From Sphingopyxis sp. PAMC25046 (GTDB taxonomy: Bacteria; Pseudomonadota; Alphaproteobacteria; Sphingomonadales; Sphingomonadaceae), in NCBI RefSeq assembly GCF_004795895.1, contig NZ_CP039250.1, positions 4,007,501 to 4,071,500 on the forward strand: DNA of 64,000 nucleotides, in the 5' to 3' direction. Shown piece by piece: positions 18,248-36,326 of the stretch. How positions within the stretch are numbered: the first letter of the stretch is position 1; each line of letters starts with the position of its first letter. The notes beneath the pieces are model-generated. The model ran no database searches, was not told the origin of the DNA, and saw nothing but the letters and a program-made list of their open reading frames with translations. The position numbers and the translations under genes were made by a program.

Positions 18248-19534
18248 CTAAGCGAGCGTGAAGCGGATGGGCAGGCGCTTCAGCCCGCCGACGAACACCG
18301 ATTCGACGCGCGCCGGCTCGCCCGCGAGTTCGATGCTCGCGAGCCGCGGCAGCAGTTCCTCCATCAATATCCGCATTTCCATGCGCGCGAGGTGCTGGCC
18401 GAGGCAGACGTGCGCGCCGAAGCCGAAAGCGATCTGCTGATTCTTTTCCCGATCGGGGTCGAAGGCGAAGGGATCGCCGAACACATCCTCGTCGCGGTTG
18501 GCCGATACATAGTTCAGCATCAACCAGTCGCCCGCGCGGATCGTCTGGCCACCGATTTCGACGTCTTCGCGCGCGCTGCGCATGAAATGCTGGACCGGCG
18601 TCGTCCAGCGAATCGCTTCCTCGATCAGCCCCGCCTTGTCGCTTTCGGCATCGCGGAAACGGCCGAACAGCGCGGGGTTCTTCGCCAGTTCCATGATCGC
18701 GCCCGCAGTCGAGGCGCTCGTCGTGTCGTGGCCCGCGGTCGCGATGATCATATAATAGCCGGCAAGCTCACGGTCGGGGATCGGCTCGCCGCCGACCATG
18801 GCATTGGCGATCACCGTCGCGATGTCCTCGCGCGGGCTGGCGCGGCGGTCGGCGGTGAGCGCGCCGAAATATTGCTCGAAATCGGCGATCACATAATTGA
18901 GCATCGCGATCGCCTGCTCGGCGCTCGTGATCGCCTCGCGGCTGCGGTTCAGCTCGGGATCGGTCGACCCGAACAATTGCTGCGTCAGCATCAGCATCCG
19001 CGGCTCGTCCTCGGGCGGCACCCCCAATATGTCCATGATCACACGGAGCGGATAATGCGCCGCGACGTCGCGCGCGAAATCGCATTCACCGTCCATCGCG
19101 AGCATGTGTTCGACCGCGCTCCGCGCGTGGTGACGTATGCGGTCTTCGACGATCTTCAGATTCTTGGGCATGAACCAGCTCTGGGTAAGCAGCCGGTATT
19201 TCATATGATCGGGGGCATCCATCTGCACCAGCGAGCGGATAAGGTGCCCATCATTGTTCGGCGTAGCGGCGCGCGCGATCGCCTCGCCGTCGCGGTTGGT
19301 AAGCACCGTGGGGCGGATACCGTTGGCGAAGCGCTGCGGATCGCGGCTGATCGCCATGATGTCGGCGTGGCGCGTCACCAGCCAGAAGGGATCGAGCTCG
19401 GGATTCTCGGCAACCGCAAGCGGCGCGTTCGCCCGCGCCCAGGCGAGCTGTTCGTGCAGCGGGTCCCAATTGCCATAGGCGACGGGATCGACGACGGCGG
19501 CGGCTACCTCTCCAGGCAATATAGGTTTTGTCAT
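18248..19534 (-). CDS. soluble bacterial cytochrome P450
   Basis: This 428-residue P450 has the heme-ligand loop FGFGAHVCLGQHLAR near residue 358 (Cys axial ligand), the oxygen-activation I-helix motif AGHDTTSAS near 250, the K-helix EEAIRW near 288 and the meander FDPDREKN. Class I bacterial P450s receive electrons from a ferredoxin and reductase, neither of which is adjacent. The substrate is unknown; the sequence resembles the CYP153/CYP108-like soluble sphingomonad enzymes only in a general way. Confidence 0.95.
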   Translation of the reverse strand: MTKPILPGEVAAAVVDPVAYGNWDPLHEQLAWARANAPLAVAENPELDPFWLVTRHADIMAISRDPQRFANGIRPTVLTNRDGEAIARAATPNNDGHLIRSLVQMDAPDHMKYRLLTQSWFMPKNLKIVEDRIRHHARSAVEHMLAMDGECDFARDVAAHYPLRVIMDILGVPPEDEPRMLMLTQQLFGSTDPELNRSREAITSAEQAIAMLNYVIADFEQYFGALTADRRASPREDIATVIANAMVGGEPIPDRELAGYYMIIATAGHDTTSASTAGAIMELAKNPALFGRFRDAESDKAGLIEEAIRWTTPVQHFMRSAREDVEIGGQTIRAGDWLMLNYVSANRDEDVFGDPFAFDPDREKNQQIAFGFGAHVCLGQHLARMEMRILMEELLPRLASIELAGEPARVESVFVGGLKRLPIRFTLA

Positions 19535-19652
19535 GCAACCAAGCTGCCGTGAATCGCGTCGTCTGTCGATAGGCTATGACCGCCGGTCGAAGCGGCGCCC
19601 GCAAGATGGCCCTGCAGGCGTAGCATGGCAGAAAATTACCGGGGATCGCATC

Positions 19653-22352
19653 ATGAAAACAACTGCACGTCATTTCCTTTTCAGCGCCGTTTCGTCGCTG
19701 AGCCTCGCCGCCTGCGCCACGCAGCCCGGAGTTGCGCCGGCGTCACCCGTCGCAGCGGCGCCTGCGCTGGCCGGCGCCCCGCTCGATGCAAGCATCCCGA
19801 GCCAGCTGCCACGGATCGCGCGACCGCTGCATTATGACATCAGCGTCACCCCGGACGCCCAAGCGCTGACCTTCACCGGCGAGGCGGGCATCGACATCGA
19901 ACTATACGAGCCCTCAGCGACGCTGACGTTGAACGCGCTCGACCTCGACTTCGCGAGCGCCAGTCTCATAGGTGCGGACGGCAAGGCTATCGCGCTGACC
20001 GCAGCGACCGATGCCGCCGCGCAGACGGTAATCTTCACCGCCCCCGCGCCTCTCGCGCCGGGCAAATATCGCCTTGCTATCCGCTACACCGGCACGATCA
20101 ATACGCAGGCGAACGGGCTTTTCGCGCTCGACTATCCCGACAAGCTCAGCGGCAAGGAGGTGCGCGGGCTGTTCACCCAGTTCGAGGCGCCCGACGCCCG
20201 ACGCTTCGTGCCCAGCTTCGACGAGCCGAGCTACAAGGCGACCTTCACCCTCTCGGCGACCGTTCCCGCGGGCGACCTTGCGGTCAGCAACATGCCCGTG
20301 ACGAGCGAAACGCCTGTCGACGGCGGCAAGAAGAAGGTGACCTTCCATATCTCGCCCAAAATGTCGTCCTACCTGCTCTTCTTCGCGACCGGCAATTTCG
20401 AGCGGCTCGCGGCGAAGAGCGACAGCGGCGCCGATGTCGGCATCGTGTCGCCCAAGGGATCGGGCGAGCAGGCGCGCTTCGCGCTAGACAGCCTCGGCCC
20501 CCTGCTCGGCTATTACAGCGATTATTTCGGCCAGCCCTATCCGCTGCCCAAGCTCGACAATGTCGCGGGGCCGGGCCAGTCGCAATTTTTCGGCGCGATG
20601 GAAAATTGGGGCGCGATCTTCACCTTCGAGCGCATCCTGCTCGACGATCCGAAGATCACGAGCGATGCGACGCGCCAGCAGATCTATTCGACGCAGGCGC
20701 ACGAGGTCGCACACCAATGGTTCGGCGATCTCGTCACCATGGCGTGGTGGGACGACCTCTGGCTCAACGAAGGCTTCGCGAGCTGGATGGAAACCAAGGC
20801 GAGTGACCATTTCCACCCCGACTGGCAGCCTTTGCTCGACCGCGTCGATGGTCGCGAGCGCGCGATGGGGCTCGACGCTTTCGCGACGACGCACCCGATC
20901 GTCCAGACGATCCGCACGGTCGAGGATACCAACCAGGCGTTCGATGCGATCACCTACCAGAAGGGCGAAGCGGTCATCACGATGCTCGAATCCTACGCTG
21001 GCGAGGATGTGTGGCGCGAGGGGCTGCGCAACTACATGGAAAAGCATAAATATGCGAATACGCGCACCGACGATCTGTGGGGCGCGGTCGAAGCGGCGGG
21101 CGCCAAGGGGCTGACGGCGATCGCGCATGATTTCACGAACCAGCCGGGCATTCCGCTGCTCCGCGTCGGCGGCGTGACCTGCGCGGGCGGCAACACGACC
21201 GTCGCGCTGACACAGAGTGAATTTTCCCGCGATCGCAAGCAGGGCATCGACGCCGAAAACCGCCGCTGGCAGGTGCCCGTCCTCGCGCGCGCCGGCGATG
21301 GTGCGGTCGCGCGGCAGGTGGTCGCGGGCGGGACGGGGACGTTGACCCTGCCCGGCTGCGGCCCGGTGCTGATCAACGCGGGCCAGGCTGGCTATTACCG
21401 CACTCTCTATTCGTCCGCTGCGCTGACTGCGCTTCGCACCGATTATGCAAAGCTGGCCCCAATCGACCAATTGGGGCTGCTCGGCGACAATTTCGCGCTC
21501 GCCTATGCCGGATACCAGCCGATGGGCGCGGCGCTCAACCTGTTGGCGGCGGTGCCCAAGGATGCCAACCAGAAGCTGCTCGGCGACGCCGCCGGGCGTT
21601 ATGCGGCGCTCTACAAGCTGTTCGACGACCAGCCGGCGGTGCAGGAGCAGATCGCAGCGCGCGGCACCGCGGCGCTCGCCCCGGCGATGGGGCGGCTCGG
21701 CTTCGACGCCCGCGCCGACGAGCCCGCGCTCGACAGCATCCTGCGTTCGGAAACGCTCGGGGCGCTCGGGACGTTGGGCGATGCGGAGGTGCTCGCCGAA
21801 GCACGGCGCCGCTTCGCGCTGCTGGACAGCGATCCCGCCGCGCTCGACGGTCCGTTGAAATCGCGTTGGCTTGGCATCGTCGCGGCGAATGCGGGCAAGG
21901 CCGAATGGGACAAGCTGCGTGCCATGGCCAAGGCATCGAAATCGGCGGTCGAGCGCAGCACTTTCTATACATTGCTCGGGTCGGCGAAAGACGAAGCGCT
22001 TGCCAAGCGCGCACTCGCGCTCGCGCTAACCGACGAACCCGGCAAGACCGTCAGCGCCGCGATCATCGGCGCGGTCGCCGCCAACCATGCCGAACTGGCG
22101 GTCGATTTCGCGCAGGCCAATCAGGCCGCGGTCGACCGGCTCATCGACGCCTCGGCACGCGCCCGCTTCCTCGCAGGGCTCGCGGCTTCGTCGAACGATC
22201 CCGCGATGATCGCGAAGCTCGAGCGAATCGCGGCACCGCTGGCCGCCGATGTGCGCAAACCCTATGACAAGACGCTGGCGAGCCTGAAGGAACGCAGCGC
22301 CAGCCGCCCGCGCATCAAGCGCGAAGTCGAAAGCTGGCTGAAGGAAAAATAG
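19653..22352 (+). CDS. M1-family aminopeptidase lipoprotein
   Basis: This is an 899-residue protein. The N-terminus (MKTTARHFLFSAVSSLSLAACAT) has a lipobox LSLAAC, so it is probably a lipoprotein. The exopeptidase motif GAMENWG is near residue 315, and the zinc motif HEVAHQWFGDLV near 350 is followed by NEGFASW. A C-terminal helical ERAP1-like domain follows (from about 560). It cleaves N-terminal residues from peptides in the periplasm. The start at 19653 is fixed by the lipobox; upstream in-frame sequence is not conserved-looking. Confidence 0.95.
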   Translation: MKTTARHFLFSAVSSLSLAACATQPGVAPASPVAAAPALAGAPLDASIPSQLPRIARPLHYDISVTPDAQALTFTGEAGIDIELYEPSATLTLNALDLDFASASLIGADGKAIALTAATDAAAQTVIFTAPAPLAPGKYRLAIRYTGTINTQANGLFALDYPDKLSGKEVRGLFTQFEAPDARRFVPSFDEPSYKATFTLSATVPAGDLAVSNMPVTSETPVDGGKKKVTFHISPKMSSYLLFFATGNFERLAAKSDSGADVGIVSPKGSGEQARFALDSLGPLLGYYSDYFGQPYPLPKLDNVAGPGQSQFFGAMENWGAIFTFERILLDDPKITSDATRQQIYSTQAHEVAHQWFGDLVTMAWWDDLWLNEGFASWMETKASDHFHPDWQPLLDRVDGRERAMGLDAFATTHPIVQTIRTVEDTNQAFDAITYQKGEAVITMLESYAGEDVWREGLRNYMEKHKYANTRTDDLWGAVEAAGAKGLTAIAHDFTNQPGIPLLRVGGVTCAGGNTTVALTQSEFSRDRKQGIDAENRRWQVPVLARAGDGAVARQVVAGGTGTLTLPGCGPVLINAGQAGYYRTLYSSAALTALRTDYAKLAPIDQLGLLGDNFALAYAGYQPMGAALNLLAAVPKDANQKLLGDAAGRYAALYKLFDDQPAVQEQIAARGTAALAPAMGRLGFDARADEPALDSILRSETLGALGTLGDAEVLAEARRRFALLDSDPAALDGPLKSRWLGIVAANAGKAEWDKLRAMAKASKSAVERSTFYTLLGSAKDEALAKRALALALTDEPGKTVSAAIIGAVAANHAELAVDFAQANQAAVDRLIDASARARFLAGLAASSNDPAMIAKLERIAAPLAADVRKPYDKTLASLKERSASRPRIKREVESWLKEK

Positions 22353-22366
22353 GGCCATCCTTCTCC

Positions 22367-22393
22367 CGTCATCCCCGCCCTCGCGGGGTGACG
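22367..22393. repeat. REP-like palindrome between convergent genes
   Basis: CGTCATCCCCGC and GCGGGGTGACG pair with one bulged T around a 4-nt loop. It has the CGTCATCCCCG motif of alphaproteobacterial intergenic palindromes and lies between the ends of the M1 and globin-like genes, where it could act as a terminator in both directions. Confidence 0.65.
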
Positions 22394-22400
22394 AAGATTC

Positions 22401-22847
22401 TTATTCGGCGCGTTGCGGCACCCCGGCCGGCATCGCGCTTTCCCATTCGGCGCGCGCCTTGCGGATCATCACCTTCAACGCATCGGCGTGACACTGCCAC
22501 GCCGTAGCCGTTTCGGGGGTCCACGCCGTGCCCGCCGCAACGGCCAGCACGTCGACCGTCAGGTCGATGAAGGCATCATATTCGGCGATTGGCAGCGGCC
22601 CATAGGCGCGATGGGTGAAGACGAGTTCGGCGACGAGCGGCCAGACCCAGCCCTCGCCCTTCGCCAACCCGAGCATCATCGCCAATGTCTCGTCGGTCAT
22701 CCGCCGCGACGAGGCGTCGACGATCATGAAGCTCGCGCGGCGATCGGGAAAGGCGGCGAAGAAACGGTCGAACAGCGCGTGGCGGATGGCGACCCCAGCG
22801 TCGGCGACGGCGACGAGGCTCGCCTCCATCGCCGCGGCGTCGGTCAC
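22401..22847 (-). CDS. globin-like protein
   Basis: This 148-residue all-helical protein has a globin-like layout: [20 protein letters not shown] near residues 20-40, then [21 protein letters not shown] near 75-95 and a final helix with [15 protein letters not shown] histidine in VFTHRAYG could be the proximal heme ligand. I rate the globin assignment as probable, not certain, from pattern only. It starts 4 nt inside the end of the DUF853 gene on the same strand, so the two are coupled. Confidence 0.55.
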   Translation of the reverse strand: MTDAAAMEASLVAVADAGVAIRHALFDRFFAAFPDRRASFMIVDASSRRMTDETLAMMLGLAKGEGWVWPLVAELVFTHRAYGPLPIAEYDAFIDLTVDVLAVAAGTAWTPETATAWQCHADALKVMIRKARAEWESAMPAGVPQRAE

Positions 22848-24439
22848 TTGAACAGACTGCCCAAAATGCCGCGCATCAACTGGCCGCCGAACTTGCCCGC
22901 AACCTGTCGGCCAAGGCTCGTCGCCGCCGATCGTGCCGCCGACTGCATCATCTTTTCGGCCATCGAGGGTTTCGCCGCCTCGCGCGCGGCCGCCTTTTCG
23001 AGCCGGACACGCTCGCGCTCCTCGGCCGCCTTGCGTTTCGCCTCTTCCTTCGCGGCGATCGCAGCCTGCTTGTCGGCTTCGGCCTGCGCCTTTGCCTCGA
23101 TCGCTGCCGCCTGCGCCTGCTCGGCCTTGGCGGCAAGCAGTTCCTCGGCGCTTTCGCGGTCGACGGCGGTGTCATATTTGCCCTCGACCGGCGAGATCGA
23201 CTGGATGATCGCGCGCTCCTTGGGCTCCAAGGGGCCGGCGCGCGAGCAAGGCGGTTTGATCAGCGTGCGCTCGACCGGCGATGGGGCGCCGTCGGCCATC
23301 AGCAGCGAGACGAGCGCCTCGCCCACCTTGAGTTCGGTGATCTCGCGCGCGACATCGACCTTGGGGTTGGGGCGGAAGGTTTCGGCGGCGGCCTTCACCG
23401 CCTTCTGGTCGCGCGGGGTGAAGGCGCGGAGCGCGTGCTGGACGCGGTTGCCGAGCTGGCCCGCGACCTCTTCGGGCACGTCGATCGGATTTTGCGTCAC
23501 GAAATAGACGCCGACGCCCTTCGAGCGGATGAGGCGCACGACCTGCTCGATCTTTTCGGTCAGCGCGGGCGGCGCGTCGTCGAACAGCAGATGCGCCTCG
23601 TCGAAGAAGAAGACGAGCTTCGGCTTGTCGGGATCGCCGACTTCAGGAAGCGTCTCGAACATCTCTGACAAGAGCCAGAGCAGGAAGGTCGCGTAGAGCT
23701 TGGGGCTCGCCATCAATTTGTCGGCGGCGAGGATGTTGACATAGCCGCGGCCGTTTTCGTCCGAGCGGATCATGTCCTGAATATCGAGCGCAGGCTCGCC
23801 GAAGAAATGGTCGCCGCCCTGGCTTTCGAGCGTGAGCAATTGCCGCTGGATCGTGCCGACGGTTGCCTTCGACACATTGCCATATCTGGTCGTAAGTTCG
23901 TCGGCATTCTCGGCACACCAGGCAAGCATCGCCTGCAGGTCACCGAGGTCGAGTAGCAACAGATTCTGTTCGTCGGCGACCCGGAACGCGATTGCGAGAA
24001 CGCCTTCCTGCACTTCGTTGAGGCCCATCAGCCGCGCGAGCAACAGCGGCCCCATTTCGGAGATGGTCGTGCGGATCGGGTGCCCCTGCTCGCCGAACAG
24101 GTCCCAGAAGATAACCGGATTGTCGCGATAGGCCCATGTCGTATCGCCGATTTCGGCGGCGCGCTTCGAAAAAGGCTCATGCACCTTGGCCGTCGGGCTG
24201 CCCGCCATCGCCATGCCGGCGAGGTCGCCCTTCACATCGGCGACGAACACCGGGACGCCGACCGCCGAAAAGCCCTCGGCCAGCCCCTGCAAGGTCACCG
24301 TCTTGCCGGTGCCGGTTGCGCCGGCGATCAGCCCGTGGCGGTTTGCGCGTTTGAGCACCAGCGACTGCCGCGGCCCGTCAGCCGCCCCGCCGCCGCCAAG
24401 CCCGATATAGATTTCGCTCGCCGTGCTGCCGTCGCTCAC
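22844..24439 (-). CDS. HerA-like P-loop ATPase, DUF853 family (YjgR-like)
   Basis: This is a 531-residue cytoplasmic ATPase. Walker A is [11 protein letters not shown] near residue 40 and Walker B is [15 protein letters not shown] near 280, with a preceding [13 protein letters not shown]. After residue 430 it has an Ala/Glu/Lys-rich coiled-coil ([20 protein letters not shown]) and a short hydrophobic tail. The DUF853/HerA family includes DNA-translocase-like ATPases; the role of YjgR-type proteins is not established. The downstream globin-like gene overlaps by 4 nt. Confidence 0.9.
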   Translation of the reverse strand: MSDGSTASEIYIGLGGGGAADGPRQSLVLKRANRHGLIAGATGTGKTVTLQGLAEGFSAVGVPVFVADVKGDLAGMAMAGSPTAKVHEPFSKRAAEIGDTTWAYRDNPVIFWDLFGEQGHPIRTTISEMGPLLLARLMGLNEVQEGVLAIAFRVADEQNLLLLDLGDLQAMLAWCAENADELTTRYGNVSKATVGTIQRQLLTLESQGGDHFFGEPALDIQDMIRSDENGRGYVNILAADKLMASPKLYATFLLWLLSEMFETLPEVGDPDKPKLVFFFDEAHLLFDDAPPALTEKIEQVVRLIRSKGVGVYFVTQNPIDVPEEVAGQLGNRVQHALRAFTPRDQKAVKAAAETFRPNPKVDVAREITELKVGEALVSLLMADGAPSPVERTLIKPPCSRAGPLEPKERAIIQSISPVEGKYDTAVDRESAEELLAAKAEQAQAAAIEAKAQAEADKQAAIAAKEEAKRKAAEERERVRLEKAAAREAAKPSMAEKMMQSAARSAATSLGRQVAGKFGGQLMRGILGSLFK

Positions 24440-24547
24440 CCGCTATCCTCCGTTCGAAAATCTTTACCGAGGTCTAGAGCGGGGGGCGGGGACAGGCAAT
24501 CGGCAATGCTGGTGGCCGGAATCGACCGGAAGCGGGCATTCCCATTA

Positions 24548-24638
24548 CCGTCATCCCGGGCTTGACCCGGGGCCTGCCTTGCCTTTTCGCCTTCGTCAGG
24601 AAGAAAAGGCGGGTCCCGGGTCAAGCCCCGGATGACGG
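24548..24638. repeat. 24-bp inverted repeat pair of the CCGTCATCCCGGG type (BIME-like)
   Basis: The left arm 24548-24571 and right arm 24615-24638 are inverted copies of 24 bp with one mismatch; each is internally palindromic (CCCGGGCTTGACCCGGG). The 43-nt spacer is GC-rich. This is a common alphaproteobacterial intergenic element. It lies in the 307-nt gap (24440-24746) between the divergently placed DUF853 gene and the end of rpoC; the remainder holds only the rpoC terminator. Confidence 0.85.
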
Positions 24639-24688
24639 AAGTGGAGGAGAGCTATGGCAGCTCACCACCCCAAAGCCGCCAAAGAAAA

Positions 24689-24716
24689 AGCCCCGCCGGA
24701 TCGCTCCGGCGGGGCT
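24689..24716 (-). terminator. intrinsic terminator of the rpoBC operon
   Basis: 12-bp arms AGCCCCGCCGGA and TCCGGCGGGGCT with a 4-nt loop, followed on the minus strand by TTTTTCTTT. It lies 30 nt after the rpoC stop and ends the operon before the repeat element. Confidence 0.9.
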
Positions 24717-24746
24717 CATTTCTGTCGGCTCAAGCCGCGAGGAAGC

Positions 24747-29030
<4,284 letters not shown>

Positions 29031-29047
29031 ATTCTGGCTCCACTCTT

Positions 29048-29071
29048 CCCCCTCGCCGCGGGCGAGAGGGG
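29048..29071. repeat. small palindrome in the rpoB-rpoC spacer
   Basis: CCCCTCGCC and GGCGAGAGGGG form a hairpin with a 3-nt loop and one bulge. It has the same CTCGCC-type core as other local intergenic palindromes. It may be an RNA-processing or stabilising structure between the two coding regions. Confidence 0.5.
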
Positions 29072-29083
29072 TGAGGAAAAATC

Positions 29084-33262
<4,179 letters not shown>

Positions 33263-33626
33263 AAGTGATTGTCTCGCCTTAAGAAAATAGCTCGCGAGCG
33301 CGGGAGAGACGCAAAAAGGCCGCGACGAACCGTTGCCGGTTTACCGCAGCTTTCCAACGCATCTCGAAATCCCCGCCGCCCTATCCGTACAGCCTGTTGC
33401 GCAAAGTCAGGCCCTATCTCGGACGAAGGGGTATGGGCGCAATATAGGATTGGGACCACGAGGTGTCAACGGCGGCGGGGCGATCGCCAAAGTGCAGCAA
33501 TTTCGCAACACTGCTGACACGAACGTCAGCGCCGCGCATTTCCGCGATTGATCGCGCGCGCGCGCGTCGCCAAAGAGCCTTGGTTTTCCGCTCTCCCATC
33601 GTCAACTCTGTTTCAGGAAGCCGCCC
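33263..33626. other. 364-nt divergent promoter region between rpoB and the TonB-receptor gene
   Basis: No gene is supported here. It holds the consensus promoter of rpoB at 33441-33469 and about 180 nt of rpoB leader. The remaining 150 nt toward the TonB-dependent receptor gene must contain that gene's promoter, but I could not assign -35 and -10 boxes with confidence. Confidence 0.6.
33441..33469 (-). promoter_or_regulatory. sigma70-type promoter for rpoBC
   Basis: On the minus strand TTGACA (33469-33464), 17-nt spacer, TATATT (33446-33441). Both hexamers match or nearly match the housekeeping consensus at ideal spacing, about 180 nt before the rpoB start codon. Confidence 0.8.
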
Positions 33627-35894
33627 ATGCGCCACTTTCCTTCCGCTACCGCTATAAGCCTTGCCCTCGCCGCCGCGACTTGGGCCGCTCCCGCCGCCGC
33701 GCAGGATGCGCCCGTCGATCCCGTGGCCGAAGACAGCGGCCTTGGCGACATCGTCGTCACCGCACAGCGCCGCGAAGAAAGCCTGCAAGACGTGCCCGTC
33801 GCGGTCTCGGTGCTGTCGGGCGACACGCTCGGCGCGATCACCTCGACCGGCGCCGACGTCCGCGTGCTCGCGGGCCGCGTCCCCAGTCTGAACATCGAAA
33901 GCTCGTTCGGCCGCACCTTCCCGCGCTTTTATATCCGCGGGCTCGGCAACACCGACTTCGACCTCAACGCGTCGCAGCCGGTCAGCCTGGTCTATGACGA
34001 CGTCGTGCTCGAAAACCCGATCCTCAAGGGCTTTCCGATCTTCGATCTCGACCGCGTCGAAGTGCTGCGCGGGCCGCAGGGCACGCTGTTCGGCCGCAAC
34101 ACGCCGGCGGGCATCGTCAAGTTCGACACCGTCAAGCCCGGCAAGACCGGCGGCCATGCCCGCGTCAGCTATGGCCGTTACGGCACGAGCCAGGTCGAGG
34201 TCGCGGCGGGCGCCGCCGACGACAGCGGCTTTTCGGTCCGCCTTTCGGGCCTCTATCAGCACCGCGACGACTGGGTCGACAATATCGCGACCACGAAGAA
34301 GGACGATCTCGGCGGCTATGACGACATCGCCGCGCGCCTCCAGCTCCAATATGAAAGCGGCCCCTTCACCGGCCGCGTCACCGGCCAGGTCCGCGTCTAT
34401 GACGGCTCGGCGATCATCTTCCGCGCGAACACGCAAGTGCCGGGCAGCAACAGCCTTGTCGGGCTCGGCGGGGCCGGTACCGAATTCGAGCGCGACAAGG
34501 TCTGGCAGGACGGGGTCAACTTCCAGAAGCTCAACACCTATAATGCCGCGTTGAACCTCGAATATGATTTCGGGCCGGTGACCGCCTACTCGATCACCTC
34601 TTACTGGAACGGCAATTTCCGCAGTCGCGGCGACATCGACGGCGGCTTTGGTGCGGTCTTCCTGCCCGAATCGGGTCCGGGCCTCATCCCCTTCCAGGCG
34701 CAGAGCCAGGATAATGTGCCGAGCCTCGACCAGTTCACGCAGGAAATCCGGATCGCGTCGAACAACAGCGGCGGTCTCGGTTACCAGTTCGGCGCCTTCT
34801 ATTTCGATGAAAAGCTGGACATTTCGAGCTTCGAATTCGGCGGCCCGACCGACGCGACCCCGTCGGCGATCGCGATCCAGCGGCAGGACAGCGAAGCCTA
34901 TGGCATCTTCGGTTCGGTCAATTATGAGTTCGAGGGTGGCTTCAAGCTGCAGGCTGGCGCGCGCTACAATCACGACACGCGCGATTTCGTCGCGTCGCGT
35001 CCGGTCGAGACGCGCCCCGACTTCGTCGTAAACCCGAACACGCCGGTCCCGCCGCAGGCCGCGCGAGTCAAGGGCAAGCTGCTGACCTGGGACGCCAGCG
35101 CGAGCTATGAAGCGTCGGACGCGCTGACGCTCTACGCCCGCGTCGCGCGCGGCTATCGCGCGCCGTCGGTGCAGGGTCGCCTGACTTTTGCGCGGACGAT
35201 CTCGACCGCCGATCAGGAAGAAACGATGTCGTACGAAGCGGGGATCAAGACCGCGTTCCTGAACGACCGGGTCCGCTTCAACCTGACCGGCTATTATTTC
35301 GACACCAAGGATCTTCAGCTCACCGCGGTCGGCGGCACCGCGAACGTCGCGAGCCTGCTCAACGTCGACGCCAAGGGCCATGGCATCGAGGCCGAGTTGC
35401 AGGCGGCGCCGGCGCGCGGGCTGACCTTCTCGGTCGGCGGCGCCTGGAACGTCGCAGAGATCGACGATGCCAACGCCTTCGTCGCGGGCTGCGGCTCGGC
35501 GACGCCGTGCACCATACTCGATCCGCAGCGCCCGGGCAGCCCCGGCATCTTCTCGATTGACGGCAACCAGTTGCCGCAGTCGCCGAAATGGACGCTCAAT
35601 GCGACCGCGGGTTACGAGATCCCGGTCGGCGACGGCGCGATCTATGCCTTCACTGACTGGTATTATCGTTCGAAGGTGCAGTTCTTCCTCTATCGCTCGG
35701 TCGAATTTTCGGACGACAAGATGATCGAGGGCGGGCTGCGCGTCGGATATAGGACCGACCGCTTCGACATCGCGGGCTTCGTGCGCAACATCACCAATGA
35801 TGAATCGCCGACCGGCGGCATCGATTTCAACAATCTGACCAGCTACGTCAACGAACCCCGCATCTGGGGTGTCGAGGCGGGCGTGAAGTTCTGA
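33627..35894 (+). CDS. TonB-dependent outer-membrane receptor
   Basis: This 755-residue protein has a signal peptide (MRHFPSATAISLALAAATWAAPAAAQ) and the plug start GDIVVTAQRREESLQDVPVA at about residues 40-60. The conserved RGLGNTDFDLN and VEVLRGPQGTLFGRN (plug end) follow, then a 22-strand type barrel ending in a terminal aromatic residue (EAGVKF). It takes up an unknown ligand with TonB energy. Divergent from rpoB. The C-terminal Phe is as expected for outer-membrane assembly. Confidence 0.95.
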   Translation: MRHFPSATAISLALAAATWAAPAAAQDAPVDPVAEDSGLGDIVVTAQRREESLQDVPVAVSVLSGDTLGAITSTGADVRVLAGRVPSLNIESSFGRTFPRFYIRGLGNTDFDLNASQPVSLVYDDVVLENPILKGFPIFDLDRVEVLRGPQGTLFGRNTPAGIVKFDTVKPGKTGGHARVSYGRYGTSQVEVAAGAADDSGFSVRLSGLYQHRDDWVDNIATTKKDDLGGYDDIAARLQLQYESGPFTGRVTGQVRVYDGSAIIFRANTQVPGSNSLVGLGGAGTEFERDKVWQDGVNFQKLNTYNAALNLEYDFGPVTAYSITSYWNGNFRSRGDIDGGFGAVFLPESGPGLIPFQAQSQDNVPSLDQFTQEIRIASNNSGGLGYQFGAFYFDEKLDISSFEFGGPTDATPSAIAIQRQDSEAYGIFGSVNYEFEGGFKLQAGARYNHDTRDFVASRPVETRPDFVVNPNTPVPPQAARVKGKLLTWDASASYEASDALTLYARVARGYRAPSVQGRLTFARTISTADQEETMSYEAGIKTAFLNDRVRFNLTGYYFDTKDLQLTAVGGTANVASLLNVDAKGHGIEAELQAAPARGLTFSVGGAWNVAEIDDANAFVAGCGSATPCTILDPQRPGSPGIFSIDGNQLPQSPKWTLNATAGYEIPVGDGAIYAFTDWYYRSKVQFFLYRSVEFSDDKMIEGGLRVGYRTDRFDIAGFVRNITNDESPTGGIDFNNLTSYVNEPRIWGVEAGVKF

Positions 35895-35999
35895 TGATTG
35901 CCCCGGCCCGCGCGGTTCCAGCACCGCGCGGGCCGGGCTTCGTATCGCGATCTTTCCATGTTATCATCGACATGCAAACCAATGATGCGGGAGTCGATG

Positions 36000-36314
36000 A
36001 TGATCCGTTTGACCGCCAGCCTGACCGCGCTTGCCCTGTTTTCCACGGCCGCCGCGGCGCAGGGCATAGACATCAACTCGGCCGCCGCGATCGGCTCGAA
36101 CAGCTTCGGCGAATATGTCCGGGCCTTTCCTGCGGGCGCCGATAACAGCCCCAAGGCCGTCCTCGCGCGGCTCAATCAGCTTTGCGCCAGCGATCGGCCT
36201 TCCGACCAGCAGCGCTGCGAAAAGGCGTGGCGCATGATCAATCGGGCCCATGCCGATCTGCAGGCCCGCCGCGCGGCCGAGGCCGCCGCCGCAAGCCACA
36301 GCGTCACGAATTAG
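36000..36314 (+). CDS. small exported protein, function unknown
   Basis: This is a 104-residue protein with a signal peptide (MIRLTASLTALALFSTAAAAQG), followed by a mature part with two cysteines (LNQLCASDRPSDQQRCEKAW) that could form a disulfide, and an Ala/Arg-rich helix at the end. The start is ATG 36000 (GGGAG upstream); an adjacent ATG at 35997 is equivalent. It lies 105 nt after the receptor gene on the same strand, so they may be co-transcribed. Family not recognised. Confidence 0.7.
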   Translation: MIRLTASLTALALFSTAAAAQGIDINSAAAIGSNSFGEYVRAFPAGADNSPKAVLARLNQLCASDRPSDQQRCEKAWRMINRAHADLQARRAAEAAAASHSVTN

Positions 36315-36326
36315 GAAGAACGGAAG

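Noticed and set aside
33414..35924. Long minus-strand open frame opposite the TonB-dependent receptor
   Set aside because: The plus-strand frame has a signal peptide, plug motifs and a terminal Phe; the minus frame is its shadow.
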